Of a stretch of 64,000 nt of DNA, positions 7,952 to 17,024 are shown one piece after another. Position 1 is the stretch's first letter. Every line of letters begins with the position of its first letter. The stretch is from Planctomycetota bacterium (GTDB lineage: Bacteria; Planctomycetota; B15-G4), in assembly GCA_021604805.1 (NCBI GenBank), contig BQJR01000001.1:496001-560000 (forward strand). The letters run 5' to 3'. Both the position numbers and the translations under genes were made by a program. The notes below the pieces were generated by a model. It saw only the letters and a list, made by a program, of their open reading frames with translations, had not been told where the DNA came from and ran no database searches.

Positions 7952-9838
7952 TCAGAACGAGAAGATCTCAGTGGTGGTCGTCCAACCGGCAGGCAGCAAG
8001 ATCTCGGCGCGCGGCAGAGGCATCAGCAAGCCCAGCGACGCGAAGGTGTTGTTCGAGGTCGCCTGCAACAGCAAGCGATCGCCGTCGGCCACGAACATGC
8101 CGAGCCCGCGCGGTCCGAAGGCCGGATGGAAACCGAAGCTCGCGCGGCGAGCACCGAAGGTCTCGGGGATCGGGAAGAGTGAACTCACCGCGTCCTCGAA
8201 GGCGGCCGGCAGGATGGCCCGGAAGTTGGGGATCGCCGAACTCTGCAGCAACTTGGGAGACTCGACGTCCTGCTGACCGAGCTCGCCGAAGTCTGAGGCG
8301 GCGAGTGCACCCAAACCGTGGTGCGACGCATGACCGACGAAGCTCAACCCGGTGAACACGCCGGTCTCGGGTGTCGGGAAGCGCGGGTCGAAGAGCGCGG
8401 GGAAGATGATCGACTGGTCGGGGAACTCCGGCGTCGACACCACGGTGTGCGGCGGCGTGTACACGCTCACCGGCACGTCGTCGGGCACGCTGAGCACCTC
8501 GAGGCCGGGCACACCCGGGTTCGGTGCGCCGGGGAACCAACTCGTGGCCGCGAACACGCGCGTGCCGTCGTGGCTCCAGATCGGGCGGTCCATGCCCTTG
8601 GTGCTGATGCGGCCACCGAGCGCGCCGGCCACGCCGATCTCACCCCAGTCGCTGGACGCGCCGAGTGTGTCGAGCGGCGAGTACAAGATCACCACGCGCT
8701 CACCACCGTCGGCGGGCTCGGACACGAAGGGCGGGCCGAAGCTCGTCTCGAAGGCCATGCGCGTGCCCGAGACCGACGGGTTCGCGAAGGGTTCACCAGC
8801 GAGATCGCTCAGCGGCAGCGTGCCCACTTCGGCCGGTTGGCTGTCGAGGAAGCGCACGCAGCCGACTGCGGATCCCTTGATGAAGAAGGTGCCGGGCGGC
8901 GGCTCGCGCAGCAGCGCGTACACGTAGGTGTCCGTGCCGTCGCCGATCACGCCGAGCTCTTCAGCTCCGGCCGACGGGATCCAGTTCTTGCCGGGAACGC
9001 CGGGCACTTCACCGAAGACGCCCGACTCCGACGCGCCGCTCGCGTCCCACGCGAAGAAGCCGCCTTCCTCGAGCTGAGTCCCGCTCGCGAAACTCGACGT
9101 GCCCACGATCCAGGTGAGCGTTCCGTCGCGGTCGAAAGACACAGGGTTCGTGGTCGGCGCATAGGGCGTCGTGTCGAGGAAGTCACCGAGGGCGATGTTC
9201 GTGAGACCGCCGGAGAGCGTGACCTCTTGGATCCCCGTGGACGTGGGAACCCACACGCGTCCGCCGGCCTCGTCCACAGCCAAACGCTGGGTGTAGGCCG
9301 ACGGGGCGCCGGGCAGCTCCAACGTGGCCGGACTGAGCGGGATCAACTGCCCTCTGCTGGCCCAACTCCAACCGCGCAGCAAAGTCGTGCCGGAACCCGT
9401 GTCTTCCGCCGAGAAGACCCAGCGGTAGTTCGGCAGCACGGCGAGGTCGTAGCCCGGGGGGTTCTGGGTGGGCACCAGCGTCGAGGTCACGGGCGAGGTG
9501 CGGTAGTCGACGAGGTGCACCGCGCCTTCGCCCACGTCAGCGCCCATCGGGGTCATCAACACGAGCGGCGCACCGTAGGCGATCTGCGTCTCGAGCGCGC
9601 CCAGCGTGCGCCGCCGATGCGACCATCGCGAAGGCACGCTGGCAACGGGATCACCGATGGGAATCGGGGTCGCGGAGTTCTGAACGTCGAGCTGGAACAG
9701 CTGCGAGGTGCTGCCCGTCGCGTCGCTTGCATAAACGAAGCTCCAGCCGAACGAGCCGGACTTCGGGAGCTCCTGGGCAGACGACGTGGCGCTGCAGAGC
9801 ACAGCGGCCATCAGAACGAGCACGAGGTGAGACGACAT
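7952..9838 (-). CDS. Large secreted beta-propeller-like protein of unknown function
   Basis: 628 residues from the ATG at 9838, chosen because it gives a clean signal peptide (MSSHLVLVLMAAVLCSATSS, then AQE). The body alternates short strands with Gly/Pro/Asp turns. It includes segments typical of TolB/WD40-like propellers, such as GGRVWVPTSTGIQEVT, DRDGTLTWIVGTSSF and RPIWSHDGTRVFAATSW. No enzyme motif was found. The next gene on the strand follows after 48 bases, so the minus-strand block 9838-3817 may be one transcription unit of exported proteins. A specific role cannot be given. Confidence 0.7.
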   Translation of the reverse strand: MSSHLVLVLMAAVLCSATSSAQELPKSGSFGWSFVYASDATGSTSQLFQLDVQNSATPIPIGDPVASVPSRWSHRRRTLGALETQIAYGAPLVLMTPMGADVGEGAVHLVDYRTSPVTSTLVPTQNPPGYDLAVLPNYRWVFSAEDTGSGTTLLRGWSWASRGQLIPLSPATLELPGAPSAYTQRLAVDEAGGRVWVPTSTGIQEVTLSGGLTNIALGDFLDTTPYAPTTNPVSFDRDGTLTWIVGTSSFASGTQLEEGGFFAWDASGASESGVFGEVPGVPGKNWIPSAGAEELGVIGDGTDTYVYALLREPPPGTFFIKGSAVGCVRFLDSQPAEVGTLPLSDLAGEPFANPSVSGTRMAFETSFGPPFVSEPADGGERVVILYSPLDTLGASSDWGEIGVAGALGGRISTKGMDRPIWSHDGTRVFAATSWFPGAPNPGVPGLEVLSVPDDVPVSVYTPPHTVVSTPEFPDQSIIFPALFDPRFPTPETGVFTGLSFVGHASHHGLGALAASDFGELGQQDVESPKLLQSSAIPNFRAILPAAFEDAVSSLFPIPETFGARRASFGFHPAFGPRGLGMFVADGDRLLLQATSNNTFASLGLLMPLPRAEILLPAGWTTTTEIFSF

Positions 9839-10234
9839 CAGGTTGCGGAACACGAGCACGACTCCGAAGAATTGCGTAAAGACGCAGGCAAGCTCGGAGC
9901 GACCTGAAGACGGACCCTTCCCAAGGCAGGACACACGCCCGTTGGGATCTCCCCTCATTCGACTGTCTCTCTCGTTCCTGCCCGCCCGTTGGCGGCGCTC
10001 GGGATGCGTCGCACGGCGGCGGGGAACGACCGAGGAGCGGAGAACGAACGCATGTTCTGCGCATAAACTTCATGTGCATGAACGGCTCTGTGTCACGCGC
10101 AACGAGACAGCCGTTCCGCTCCACGAGCACGCCGCGCTCTCCCCGCGGACAAGGCCTTTCGCTAGACTCCCCCGCTTGCGGCGCGGCGCCCCGCGCGCGC
10201 CCACCGAATCGCAGCCTTTGAGGAGGCCTCCAGC
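9839..10234. other. Divergent intergenic region
   Basis: 396 bases without a convincing gene between the divergent starts at 9838 (minus) and 10235 (plus). It holds a -10-like TAGACT (10163-10168) for the plus-strand gene and a near-perfect dyad TTCATG-TG-CATGAA at 10069-10082 that could be an operator for either gene. No small ORF with a ribosome-binding site stands out. Confidence 0.5.
10163..10168 (+). promoter_or_regulatory. Candidate -10 element TAGACT
   Basis: CGCTAGACT, 66 bases before the DUF2911 gene. The same hexamer recurs at 34912, 48559 and 54852 upstream of other starts. No clear -35 is seen at the expected distance, so this is a recurrent-motif call, not a full promoter match. 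Confidence 0.4.
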
Positions 10235-11113
10235 ATGAACGTCCTGTCCACACTCGTGGCTTCCGCCGCCATCGCGGTGCTCGCCAACGCCAGCAACGCG
10301 CAGATCGCCACCCCCCCCGCCAGCCCGCACGCACAACTCACGCAGCAGGTCGGCATGGCGACGGTCACGCTCGACTACTCCCGCCCGAGCATGAAGGGCC
10401 GCGAGATCTTCGGTGGACTCATCAGCTACGGCCAGATCTGGCGCGCGGGAGCCAACGCGTCGACGAAGATCAGCTTCGACCAGGATGTGGACTTCGCAGG
10501 AAACGCGGTGCCCGCCGGGACCTACGCGCTCTACCTGATCCCGAACGCCAAGCAGTTCACGGTGATCCTGCACAAGAACACCCAACTCTGGGGTGCCGGC
10601 GGCTACAACGCCGACGACGACCTGCTGCGCGTCGAGATCCCGGTCACGCGCCTCGCCACGCCGGCCGAGTCGTTCACGATCGACCTCCAGAACTTCCACC
10701 GCAACGGCGCCGAACTCGTGATCCGCTGGGCCGACGTGCAGGTGGCGGTGCCGCTGCTCATAGACGGTGACCCCGCCATCCTCGCTGAGATCGATGCCAA
10801 GGTCGTGAACGCCACGGGCCCTGTGTCGGCCAGCGACTACTTCAGCGCCGCGGCTTTCTATCACGAGACGGGTCGCGACCTGGGGCTGGCCGCCGGCTGG
10901 ATGGACAACGCGATCGCCATGCAACCGCAAGCATTCTGGATGGTGCTCGCCCGCGCAGAGCTCGCCTATGACATGGGTGACATGGAGCGCGCCAAGCAAG
11001 GCGGCGAACGCGCGCGCCAGCTCGCCAGCGAGAGCCCCAGCGGCGACTACGGCTACGTGGGACGCTCGAACCTCTTGCTCAAGAAGATCGCCGCTTCGAG
11101 CAACGACGCCTGA
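10235..11113 (+). CDS. Exported DUF2911 family protein
   Basis: 292 residues. The signal peptide MNVLSTLVASAAIAVLANA ends near SNAQ. The DUF2911 domain (about residues 30-175) is recognisable from VTLDYSRPSMKGREIFGGL, IWRAGANASTKISFDQDVDF, VPAGTYALYLIP and the Trp-containing LWGAGGYNADDDLLRV. The C-terminal 110 residues are helical, with SDYFSAAAFYHETG and AELAYDMGDMERAKQGGERA suggesting TPR-like repeats. DUF2911 has no assigned biochemical role. AGGAGG at 10221-10226 is an excellent ribosome-binding site for the ATG at 10235. It is a single-gene unit convergent with PEP carboxylase. Confidence 0.9.
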   Translation: MNVLSTLVASAAIAVLANASNAQIATPPASPHAQLTQQVGMATVTLDYSRPSMKGREIFGGLISYGQIWRAGANASTKISFDQDVDFAGNAVPAGTYALYLIPNAKQFTVILHKNTQLWGAGGYNADDDLLRVEIPVTRLATPAESFTIDLQNFHRNGAELVIRWADVQVAVPLLIDGDPAILAEIDAKVVNATGPVSASDYFSAAAFYHETGRDLGLAAGWMDNAIAMQPQAFWMVLARAELAYDMGDMERAKQGGERARQLASESPSGDYGYVGRSNLLLKKIAASSNDA

Positions 11114-11276
11114 ATCCCCGGCTCCGCCTCGCGACGCTCGGGGTGCAAGCAGCGCACGGGCTCGAGCCAGGCCGCGGAACCTTCGGGTGAGCCGTTGCAG
11201 CGCGCATGCAGCTTGCGTTTCGTTCGCGACGGGTCGAGCTCGTGGCCTTCCGTCGTGCCTGGAGGCCGCGCGCGAC

Positions 11277-14006
11277 TCAGCCTGTGTTGCGTAGTCCGCG
11301 CGCGATGCCGCGCACGGTTTGCACCAGCGCGCGTTCCAGTTGCGCGTCTTCGCGATCGGTCGCGCGCCAGCGTTTCAACAAGTCGACCTGCAGCACACTG
11401 AGCGGATCCACATAGGGGTTGCGCAAGCGGATCGAGCGCTGCAAGCCGGGATCGTGATCGAGCAGCTCACGGGCCTCACGGACTTCGAGCACGGCCTCCA
11501 CCGAACGCGCGTGCTCCTCGCGCAGACGCGGAAACAATCGCGCGCCGACCTCACCGGCCAGCTCTGCGTAGCGCTCCGCGATGTCGAGGTCCGATTTGGC
11601 GAGCACCATCTCGACATCGGCCATGAGCACGGCGAGGAAGGGCCAGTCGGAGACGGCCTTGCGCAGCGCGTCGAGTCCGTGCTCTGAGATCACGGCAGCG
11701 AGCCCACTGCCCACGCCGAACCAGCCGGGCAGGACCGCGCGGCACTGCGTCCACGCGAAGACCCACGGGATCGCGCGCAGGTCGGACACGCCGCGCATCT
11801 CGCGCCGCCGCGCCGGGCGCGAACCGATCTCCAGGCGCTCGATCACGTCGAGCGGAGTCATGCCTTGGAACAGCGCGGGGAAGTCGGCTTCATCGTGCAC
11901 CAGGGCGCGGTAGCAGGCACCGCTCGCGTCGCTGAAGGTCGCAGCGAGCGCGCGCTGGGAGTCGCTCGCCGCGCGCGGTGACGCCGCGCCGAGGCTGCGT
12001 TCGAGCAGCGCGCCGAGCGAGACCTCGAGCGTGCGCAGCGCCACGCCACGCAAGCCGAACTTACCGCCGATGGCCTCGCCTTGTTCGGTGGCGCGCACAT
12101 GACCGCGCACGGCGCCGGGCGGCGCGGCCAAGATCGCGTCGCGCGGCTTGCTCCCGCCGCGACTGATCGAACCGCCGCGCCCGTGGAACAAGCTCAGCGT
12201 GAGCCCGGCGCGCGTGGCCACTTCGACCAGGCGCTCTTGCGCGCGCTCCAGAGCCACGCGCGAGGACACGAGGCCCCCATCCTTGTTGCTGTCGGAGTAG
12301 CCGAGCATCACGACCTGCCGCGCGCCGCGCGCCTGCAGGTGCCGCGCGTAGCTCGGGTCACCGGCGAGCTGCGCGAGAACATCGGGGCCGGTACGCAGGT
12401 CGGCCACGGTTTCGAAGAGCGGCGCCACGTCGAGCGGCACGCCGCCGTCGGGGTCGACGCAACCGCCGGCGCGCGCGAGCAGCAACACGGCGAGGGCGTC
12501 GTCGGGTCCCTCGGCCATGGACACGATGTAGGGGCCGAGCGCTCGGGCGCCGTATCGCGCGCGAGCTTCCGTGAGCGCCGCGAACACGTCGAGCACGCGG
12601 CGTGTTTCGTCGTCCAACGAAGCGGGCAATGCGCGGGGCGGCTCCGACAAGGCCCGCGCCACACGCGCCACGCGCTCCGCTCCCGGTCGTTCACTGAACT
12701 GCGCATCCCCGAGCAACACACCCACCACGCGACGATGAACGGCGGCATCTTGACGCACGTCGAGCGCGGCGAGATGGAAGCCGAAGGTGTCGAGACGCCA
12801 CAAGGCACGCTGCACCAGCGACAGCCCCGCGCGCGCTCCGCCGTGCCGGGTGAGGCTGTCTGCGATCAGCTGCAGGTCTTCGCGGAACTCGTCGGGTGGG
12901 CCGTAGCCGCTCGACTCGCCGCAGCCCTTCGCGACCAGGCGCGCCTCCATGTGCCAGAGCAGCAAGCGATAGGGCATGTCGCGGAAACTGTTCGGCACCT
13001 GCGCCGCTTCGCCGGGGAAACGGGAGTCGTAGTCCGCCACGCGATCGAGCAACGCCCGGTCGACGCCCACGCGCGCGACACATTGCGAGAGGTGTTCGTG
13101 CAGGCCGCGCAACTCCTCGCCGTAACGCCGCAACGCGAGCTCGAGGTGTCGTGCGAGCGTGGCGCGGATCGTGTCGGCACCCACGTTCGGATTGCCGTCC
13201 ATGTCGCCGCCGACCCATGACGCGAAACGCAACACCGGCTGGCGCAAGGGGAAGGGCCGACCGTAGGCCTCGGCCAAGCTGCGCGCCAACTCTTCATGCA
13301 GCGCGGGCACCACGCGATAGAGCACGTCGGACAAGAAGAACAACACGTGCTCCACTTCATCCGCAACGGTGGGACGGGTGGGCAGCTGCTCGTCGGTCTG
13401 CCACGCCGAGGCCATCTCGAGCAGCACGCGCTCATCCAGCCGCGCCAGGTCGCTCGTGTCGAGCAAGGCGGCGCCGAAGCGCTGCACCAACAGGCGCGCG
13501 AGGCGCTGCTCCTTCTTGAGCAGGGTGCGTCGCACGGCCTCGGTGGGATGCGCCGTGAACACCGGTTCCACGAGCAAGCTGTCGAGCGACGCGAGCACGC
13601 GCTCGGCAGGCACTCCGTCCGCAGCGAGTGCGCGCGCGACGGCACTCAGACTCCCCGGCTGGGCCTCCCCCGCCCGGCGGTAGTCGACACGACGCCGCAA
13701 TCGGTGCACCTGCTCGGCCATGTTGACCACGCCGAAGTAAGCGCTGAAGGCGCGCGCCACGTCGAGCGCGATCTCAGGTGGCAAGGCGAGCAGCGGCGCC
13801 GTGAGTTCTTCGTCGGCACCGGGTTCATGCTTGCGGCGGCGGCGCGCGGCCAGGCGCGCGCGTTCCACGGTCTCGTACACCCCGCTCGGAGCGAGCTCCC
13901 GCAACAGTTGGCCGAGCTGTGTGCCGAGTCGCCCGACCTCAGCGCGCAGCGGGCGGTCCTTGGGATCGAAGTGAATCTGACCGGGGCCTGCGGGGTGCGC
14001 TGTCAT
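11277..14006 (-). CDS. ppc: Phosphoenolpyruvate carboxylase
   Basis: 909 residues, the normal bacterial length. It carboxylates PEP with bicarbonate to oxaloacetate, an anaplerotic step in the cytoplasm. Diagnostic motifs: VFTAHPTEAVRRTLL with the catalytic His near residue 153; SLFHGRGGSISRGGSKPR near residue 605, the PEP/bicarbonate loop; and the C terminus ending RGLRNTG, where the conserved terminal Gly is needed for activity. The ATG at 14006 (MTAHPAGPGQIHFDPKDRPL) gives the standard N terminus; longer versions only add low-quality sequence. It is divergent from the biosynthetic operon that starts near 14090 and appears monocistronic. Confidence 0.97.
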   Translation of the reverse strand: MTAHPAGPGQIHFDPKDRPLRAEVGRLGTQLGQLLRELAPSGVYETVERARLAARRRRKHEPGADEELTAPLLALPPEIALDVARAFSAYFGVVNMAEQVHRLRRRVDYRRAGEAQPGSLSAVARALAADGVPAERVLASLDSLLVEPVFTAHPTEAVRRTLLKKEQRLARLLVQRFGAALLDTSDLARLDERVLLEMASAWQTDEQLPTRPTVADEVEHVLFFLSDVLYRVVPALHEELARSLAEAYGRPFPLRQPVLRFASWVGGDMDGNPNVGADTIRATLARHLELALRRYGEELRGLHEHLSQCVARVGVDRALLDRVADYDSRFPGEAAQVPNSFRDMPYRLLLWHMEARLVAKGCGESSGYGPPDEFREDLQLIADSLTRHGGARAGLSLVQRALWRLDTFGFHLAALDVRQDAAVHRRVVGVLLGDAQFSERPGAERVARVARALSEPPRALPASLDDETRRVLDVFAALTEARARYGARALGPYIVSMAEGPDDALAVLLLARAGGCVDPDGGVPLDVAPLFETVADLRTGPDVLAQLAGDPSYARHLQARGARQVVMLGYSDSNKDGGLVSSRVALERAQERLVEVATRAGLTLSLFHGRGGSISRGGSKPRDAILAAPPGAVRGHVRATEQGEAIGGKFGLRGVALRTLEVSLGALLERSLGAASPRAASDSQRALAATFSDASGACYRALVHDEADFPALFQGMTPLDVIERLEIGSRPARRREMRGVSDLRAIPWVFAWTQCRAVLPGWFGVGSGLAAVISEHGLDALRKAVSDWPFLAVLMADVEMVLAKSDLDIAERYAELAGEVGARLFPRLREEHARSVEAVLEVREARELLDHDPGLQRSIRLRNPYVDPLSVLQVDLLKRWRATDREDAQLERALVQTVRGIARGLRNTG

Positions 14007-14089
14007 GGTGAGACATGGTGCCCGGCGGGAGGCCCGATCGAAAGCTCCACTCGCGCTCGTTCGCCGAGTCTCGCCTAGCCAGTTGCGCA

Positions 14090-16714
14090 GTGGCTGATAC
14101 CCTCCCTGGGTCGCTGAACGCACGCACTCGACATTTCCTGGGCACACCTTCGTTGGCCGAAGCCTCAATCGACTCCGGAGCGACTTCCCAGGGCAGTAGC
14201 GCGCCCCGTGAGTTCAGCCCCGCGCTGCGCTTCCTGGCGTTGTGCGTGGAGCTGGCGCTGGTGCTGGGCCTCACGCATGTGTTCGAGCTCGAGGCCAGCA
14301 GCGGACTGCTCGAGCTCACGCCCTGGGTCTTCGGCGGCTTCCTGCTGCACGCCGCCCTCCCCGCGCGCTGGCGCCTGCGCGCCTTCCTCGCGCTCTCGCT
14401 CGCGGGTTTCGCCGTCGTGTTCGGGCCTGCGCTCGCTGCTTGCATGGTCGCGTTGGGGCTCACGCTCCTGGTGATCTGCCACCTCCCCGTGCCTTGGTGG
14501 CTGCGACTCAGCTTGCTCGGCGTCATGGGCACGCTGCTCACCGCCGCGCGCGCCGAGTGGGTGTTCACCGACTGGTCGCTGGAGATCAACACGATCCTCC
14601 CGGTGCTCGGGTCGATCTTCATGTTCCGGCTCGTGCTCTACGTGTACGAGTTGCGCACCGAGAACCCCGACCTCACAGCGTCGCAGCGCTTGGCCTACTT
14701 CTTCATGCTGCCGAACGCGCTCTTCGCGCTGTTCCCGATCATCGACAGCAAGACCTTCCGCCGCACCTACTACGACCGCGACGCGCTCGAGATCTACACC
14801 AAGGGCGTGCGCTGGATGGGACGCGGCGTCACGCACCTGCTCATCTACCGGATCATCTACCAGCACTTCACGCCCAACGTGGAGGCGGTCAGCGACCTCG
14901 GCGGTGTGCTGCTCTCCATGGTGTCGAGCTACGCGCTCTACCTGCGCGTGTCGGGCGTGTTCCACCTGGTGATCGGAATGCTCGGTCTGTTCGGCTTCAA
15001 CTTGCCGGAGACGCACCACCACTACTTCCTGGCCTCCGGCTTCAACGACTTGTGGCGGCGCATCAACATCTACTGGACCGACTTCATGATGAAGATCGTG
15101 TACTACCCGATCTTCCTGCGCCTGCGTCGACGCAGTCCCACGCGCGCCATGGTCGTGGCCACGCTCTCGGTGTTCATGATCAGTTGGTGGCTGCACTCGT
15201 ACCAGTGGTTCTGGATCCGCGGAAGCTTCCCCATGACCGCCGTCGACGCGATCTTCTGGTCGCTCTTCGCCGTGACCGTGCTGGCGAACTCGCTGCTGCA
15301 AGCGCGCGCCGGCGCTGCGCGCAGCCTGCGCGGAAAGCGCGTCACGCCACGCTCCGCTCTGGTGCACGCACTCAAGGTCGTGGGCATGTTCAGCTTCATG
15401 TGCGCACTCTGGTCCTTCTGGACCGGCGGCAGCATCGACGGCTGGTTGAAGCTGGTGAGCGCGGCGGGCAACTCGCCACCCAGCGACTTCATGTGGTTGT
15501 TCGCGGGTGTCGCCGGCGCGCTGGCGGTGGGCACGATCTGGCAGCTCGTCGCACAGCGCCCCTGGACCGCGCTCGTGGACCGACCGAGCTTCCGCGGCGC
15601 GTGGTGCAGCAGCATGGCCTTGCTGCTCGGCTTGCTCTGGATCGGCTCGCCCCAGGCGTCGGGCTTCGAAGACAACACCTACGTGGCCTCCTTGCGCAAA
15701 GAGCGCCTCAACGCCCACGACGAAGCGCGCAGGCTCCGCGGCTACTACGAAGAGATCCTCGACGAGCGCCACGACCTCGGCGTGCTGGGTCAGCTCGCAC
15801 AAGGCAAACCCGCACACTGGCTGCGCCTGAGTCAGACGGATGCCCTCATGGCCGTGAGCGACCGCCTCTACGACGCAGAGTTCATCCCCAATCACGAACT
15901 CATGTTCTGCGAGGCGAGCCTGACGACCAACCGCTGGGGCCTGCGCGACAAGGACTACAGCCTCGAGAAGCCACCCAACACGGTGCGGATCGCGCTGCTC
16001 GGCGCGTCGATCGAGATGGGCACGGGCGTGGAGAATCACCAGACCTTCGAGGCGCGCCTGGAGCGTCAGCTCAACGAGGAACGCGCCGCCGACGCTCCGC
16101 AGGTGGAGATCCTCAACTTCGCCGTCGCCGGCTATTCACCGCTCGCCCAACTCGACGTGCTCAATGCGCGCGCCCGCGCCTTCGAACCCGACATCGTGAT
16201 GCTCGTGGCGCACACGATCGACCCGCAACTCGTGATGCCACACCTGGCGCGGCTCATGGAACGCGACAAGTTGCGACTCAACCCGCAGCTCCAGCAGATC
16301 GTCGAGAAGGAAGCGATCGATCCTTACTTGGAGGCGGGTCCCGAGACCAAGCACGACATCTGGCGCGACCAGCGGCGCTTGCTGACTTGGGTCTACAACA
16401 GCGTGGCCTCGATCTGCCACGCACAGCAGATCGAACCGGTGTGGGTCTTCTTGCAGCACCCGCCGAACCCGAGCCCCGCGCAGGTGCTGCGTGGTGAGAA
16501 GTTGCACGACCTCGCGCTCAAGGCCGGCTTCACCACGCTCATGCTCGACGGCGAGCGCGTGTATCCCGCTGACCGCTGGGCCTCGCTCACGCTGCGCCCC
16601 TGGGACAACCACCCGAACGTGGAAGGCCACCAACGCATCGCCGACGAGTTGCTGCGTCAGTTGCGTGAGCACCCGCAGCTGCTCGCGGCCGCTGCGTCCA
16701 CCACCGAACGCTGA
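14090..16714 (+). CDS. MBOAT O-acyltransferase fused to SGNH/DltD-like domain
   Basis: About 874 residues from the GTG at 14090; a TTG at 14153 and an ATG at 14015 are alternatives (the latter leaves no room for promoters beside ppc). Residues 30-520 are polytopic and carry MBOAT signatures: FNDLWRRINIYWTDF (Asn near 325) and MISWWLHSYQWFWIRG (active-site His near 369), the Asn/His pair of the superfamily. After about residue 600 comes a soluble SGNH hydrolase-like domain: LLGASIEMGTG with the nucleophile Ser, NFAVAGYSP, and the terminal WDNHPNVEGHQ carrying Asp and His. DltB (MBOAT) and DltD (SGNH) act together in D-alanylation; here both are one chain, directly upstream of a carrier protein and adenylation enzyme. 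It probably moves an acyl group from carrier to an exported acceptor. Confidence 0.8.
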   Translation: MADTLPGSLNARTRHFLGTPSLAEASIDSGATSQGSSAPREFSPALRFLALCVELALVLGLTHVFELEASSGLLELTPWVFGGFLLHAALPARWRLRAFLALSLAGFAVVFGPALAACMVALGLTLLVICHLPVPWWLRLSLLGVMGTLLTAARAEWVFTDWSLEINTILPVLGSIFMFRLVLYVYELRTENPDLTASQRLAYFFMLPNALFALFPIIDSKTFRRTYYDRDALEIYTKGVRWMGRGVTHLLIYRIIYQHFTPNVEAVSDLGGVLLSMVSSYALYLRVSGVFHLVIGMLGLFGFNLPETHHHYFLASGFNDLWRRINIYWTDFMMKIVYYPIFLRLRRRSPTRAMVVATLSVFMISWWLHSYQWFWIRGSFPMTAVDAIFWSLFAVTVLANSLLQARAGAARSLRGKRVTPRSALVHALKVVGMFSFMCALWSFWTGGSIDGWLKLVSAAGNSPPSDFMWLFAGVAGALAVGTIWQLVAQRPWTALVDRPSFRGAWCSSMALLLGLLWIGSPQASGFEDNTYVASLRKERLNAHDEARRLRGYYEEILDERHDLGVLGQLAQGKPAHWLRLSQTDALMAVSDRLYDAEFIPNHELMFCEASLTTNRWGLRDKDYSLEKPPNTVRIALLGASIEMGTGVENHQTFEARLERQLNEERAADAPQVEILNFAVAGYSPLAQLDVLNARARAFEPDIVMLVAHTIDPQLVMPHLARLMERDKLRLNPQLQQIVEKEAIDPYLEAGPETKHDIWRDQRRLLTWVYNSVASICHAQQIEPVWVFLQHPPNPSPAQVLRGEKLHDLALKAGFTTLMLDGERVYPADRWASLTLRPWDNHPNVEGHQRIADELLRQLREHPQLLAAAASTTER

Positions 16715-16757
16715 CGACATCCCCCCATCCCGTTTCACCTCCGACCCGAGACGACTC

Positions 16758-17024
16758 ATGCCGGACCGCTCCGCCGAGATCCACGCCGCCACGAAGGCCT
16801 TCATCCTGCAGGAGTTCCTGCCCGGCGAAGACCCGAGCGAGCTCACGAACGGCACGCCCCTGCTCTCGGGCGGCGTGCTCGACTCCATCTCCACCGTGAA
16901 GCTCGTGGGCTTCCTCGAAGACACCTACGGCATCGAGTTCGCGGCGCACGAGATCAGCGAAGACCACCTCGACACGCTCGACCGACTCACGGCGCTGGTC
17001 ACGGCGAAGCTCGGCTCTGCGTGA
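16758..17024 (+). CDS. Stand-alone acyl/peptidyl carrier protein
   Basis: 88 residues, the usual size of discrete carrier proteins such as PltL, RedO or DltC. The phosphopantetheine attachment site is Ser43 in GGVLDSISTVKLVGFLEDTY, followed by the acidic helix and IEFAAHEISEDHLDTLDRL. The N terminus (MPDRSAEIHAATKAFILQEF) is helix I. It lies 43 bases after the MBOAT-SGNH gene and overlaps the adenylation gene by 4 bases (GTGA). It should be loaded by the downstream adenylation enzyme after activation by a phosphopantetheinyl transferase, which is not in this window. Whether the cargo is prolyl or another aminoacyl group depends on the adenylation domain. Confidence 0.9.
   Translation: MPDRSAEIHAATKAFILQEFLPGEDPSELTNGTPLLSGGVLDSISTVKLVGFLEDTYGIEFAAHEISEDHLDTLDRLTALVTAKLGSA

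Noticed and set aside
12081..13220. Plus-strand frame inside the PEP carboxylase gene
   Set aside because: Shadow of ppc; low-complexity basic product with no ribosome-binding site.
14165..16039. Long minus-strand open frame opposite the MBOAT-SGNH gene
   Set aside because: His/Glu/Arg-rich translation typical of antisense frames; the plus strand encodes clear MBOAT and SGNH motifs.
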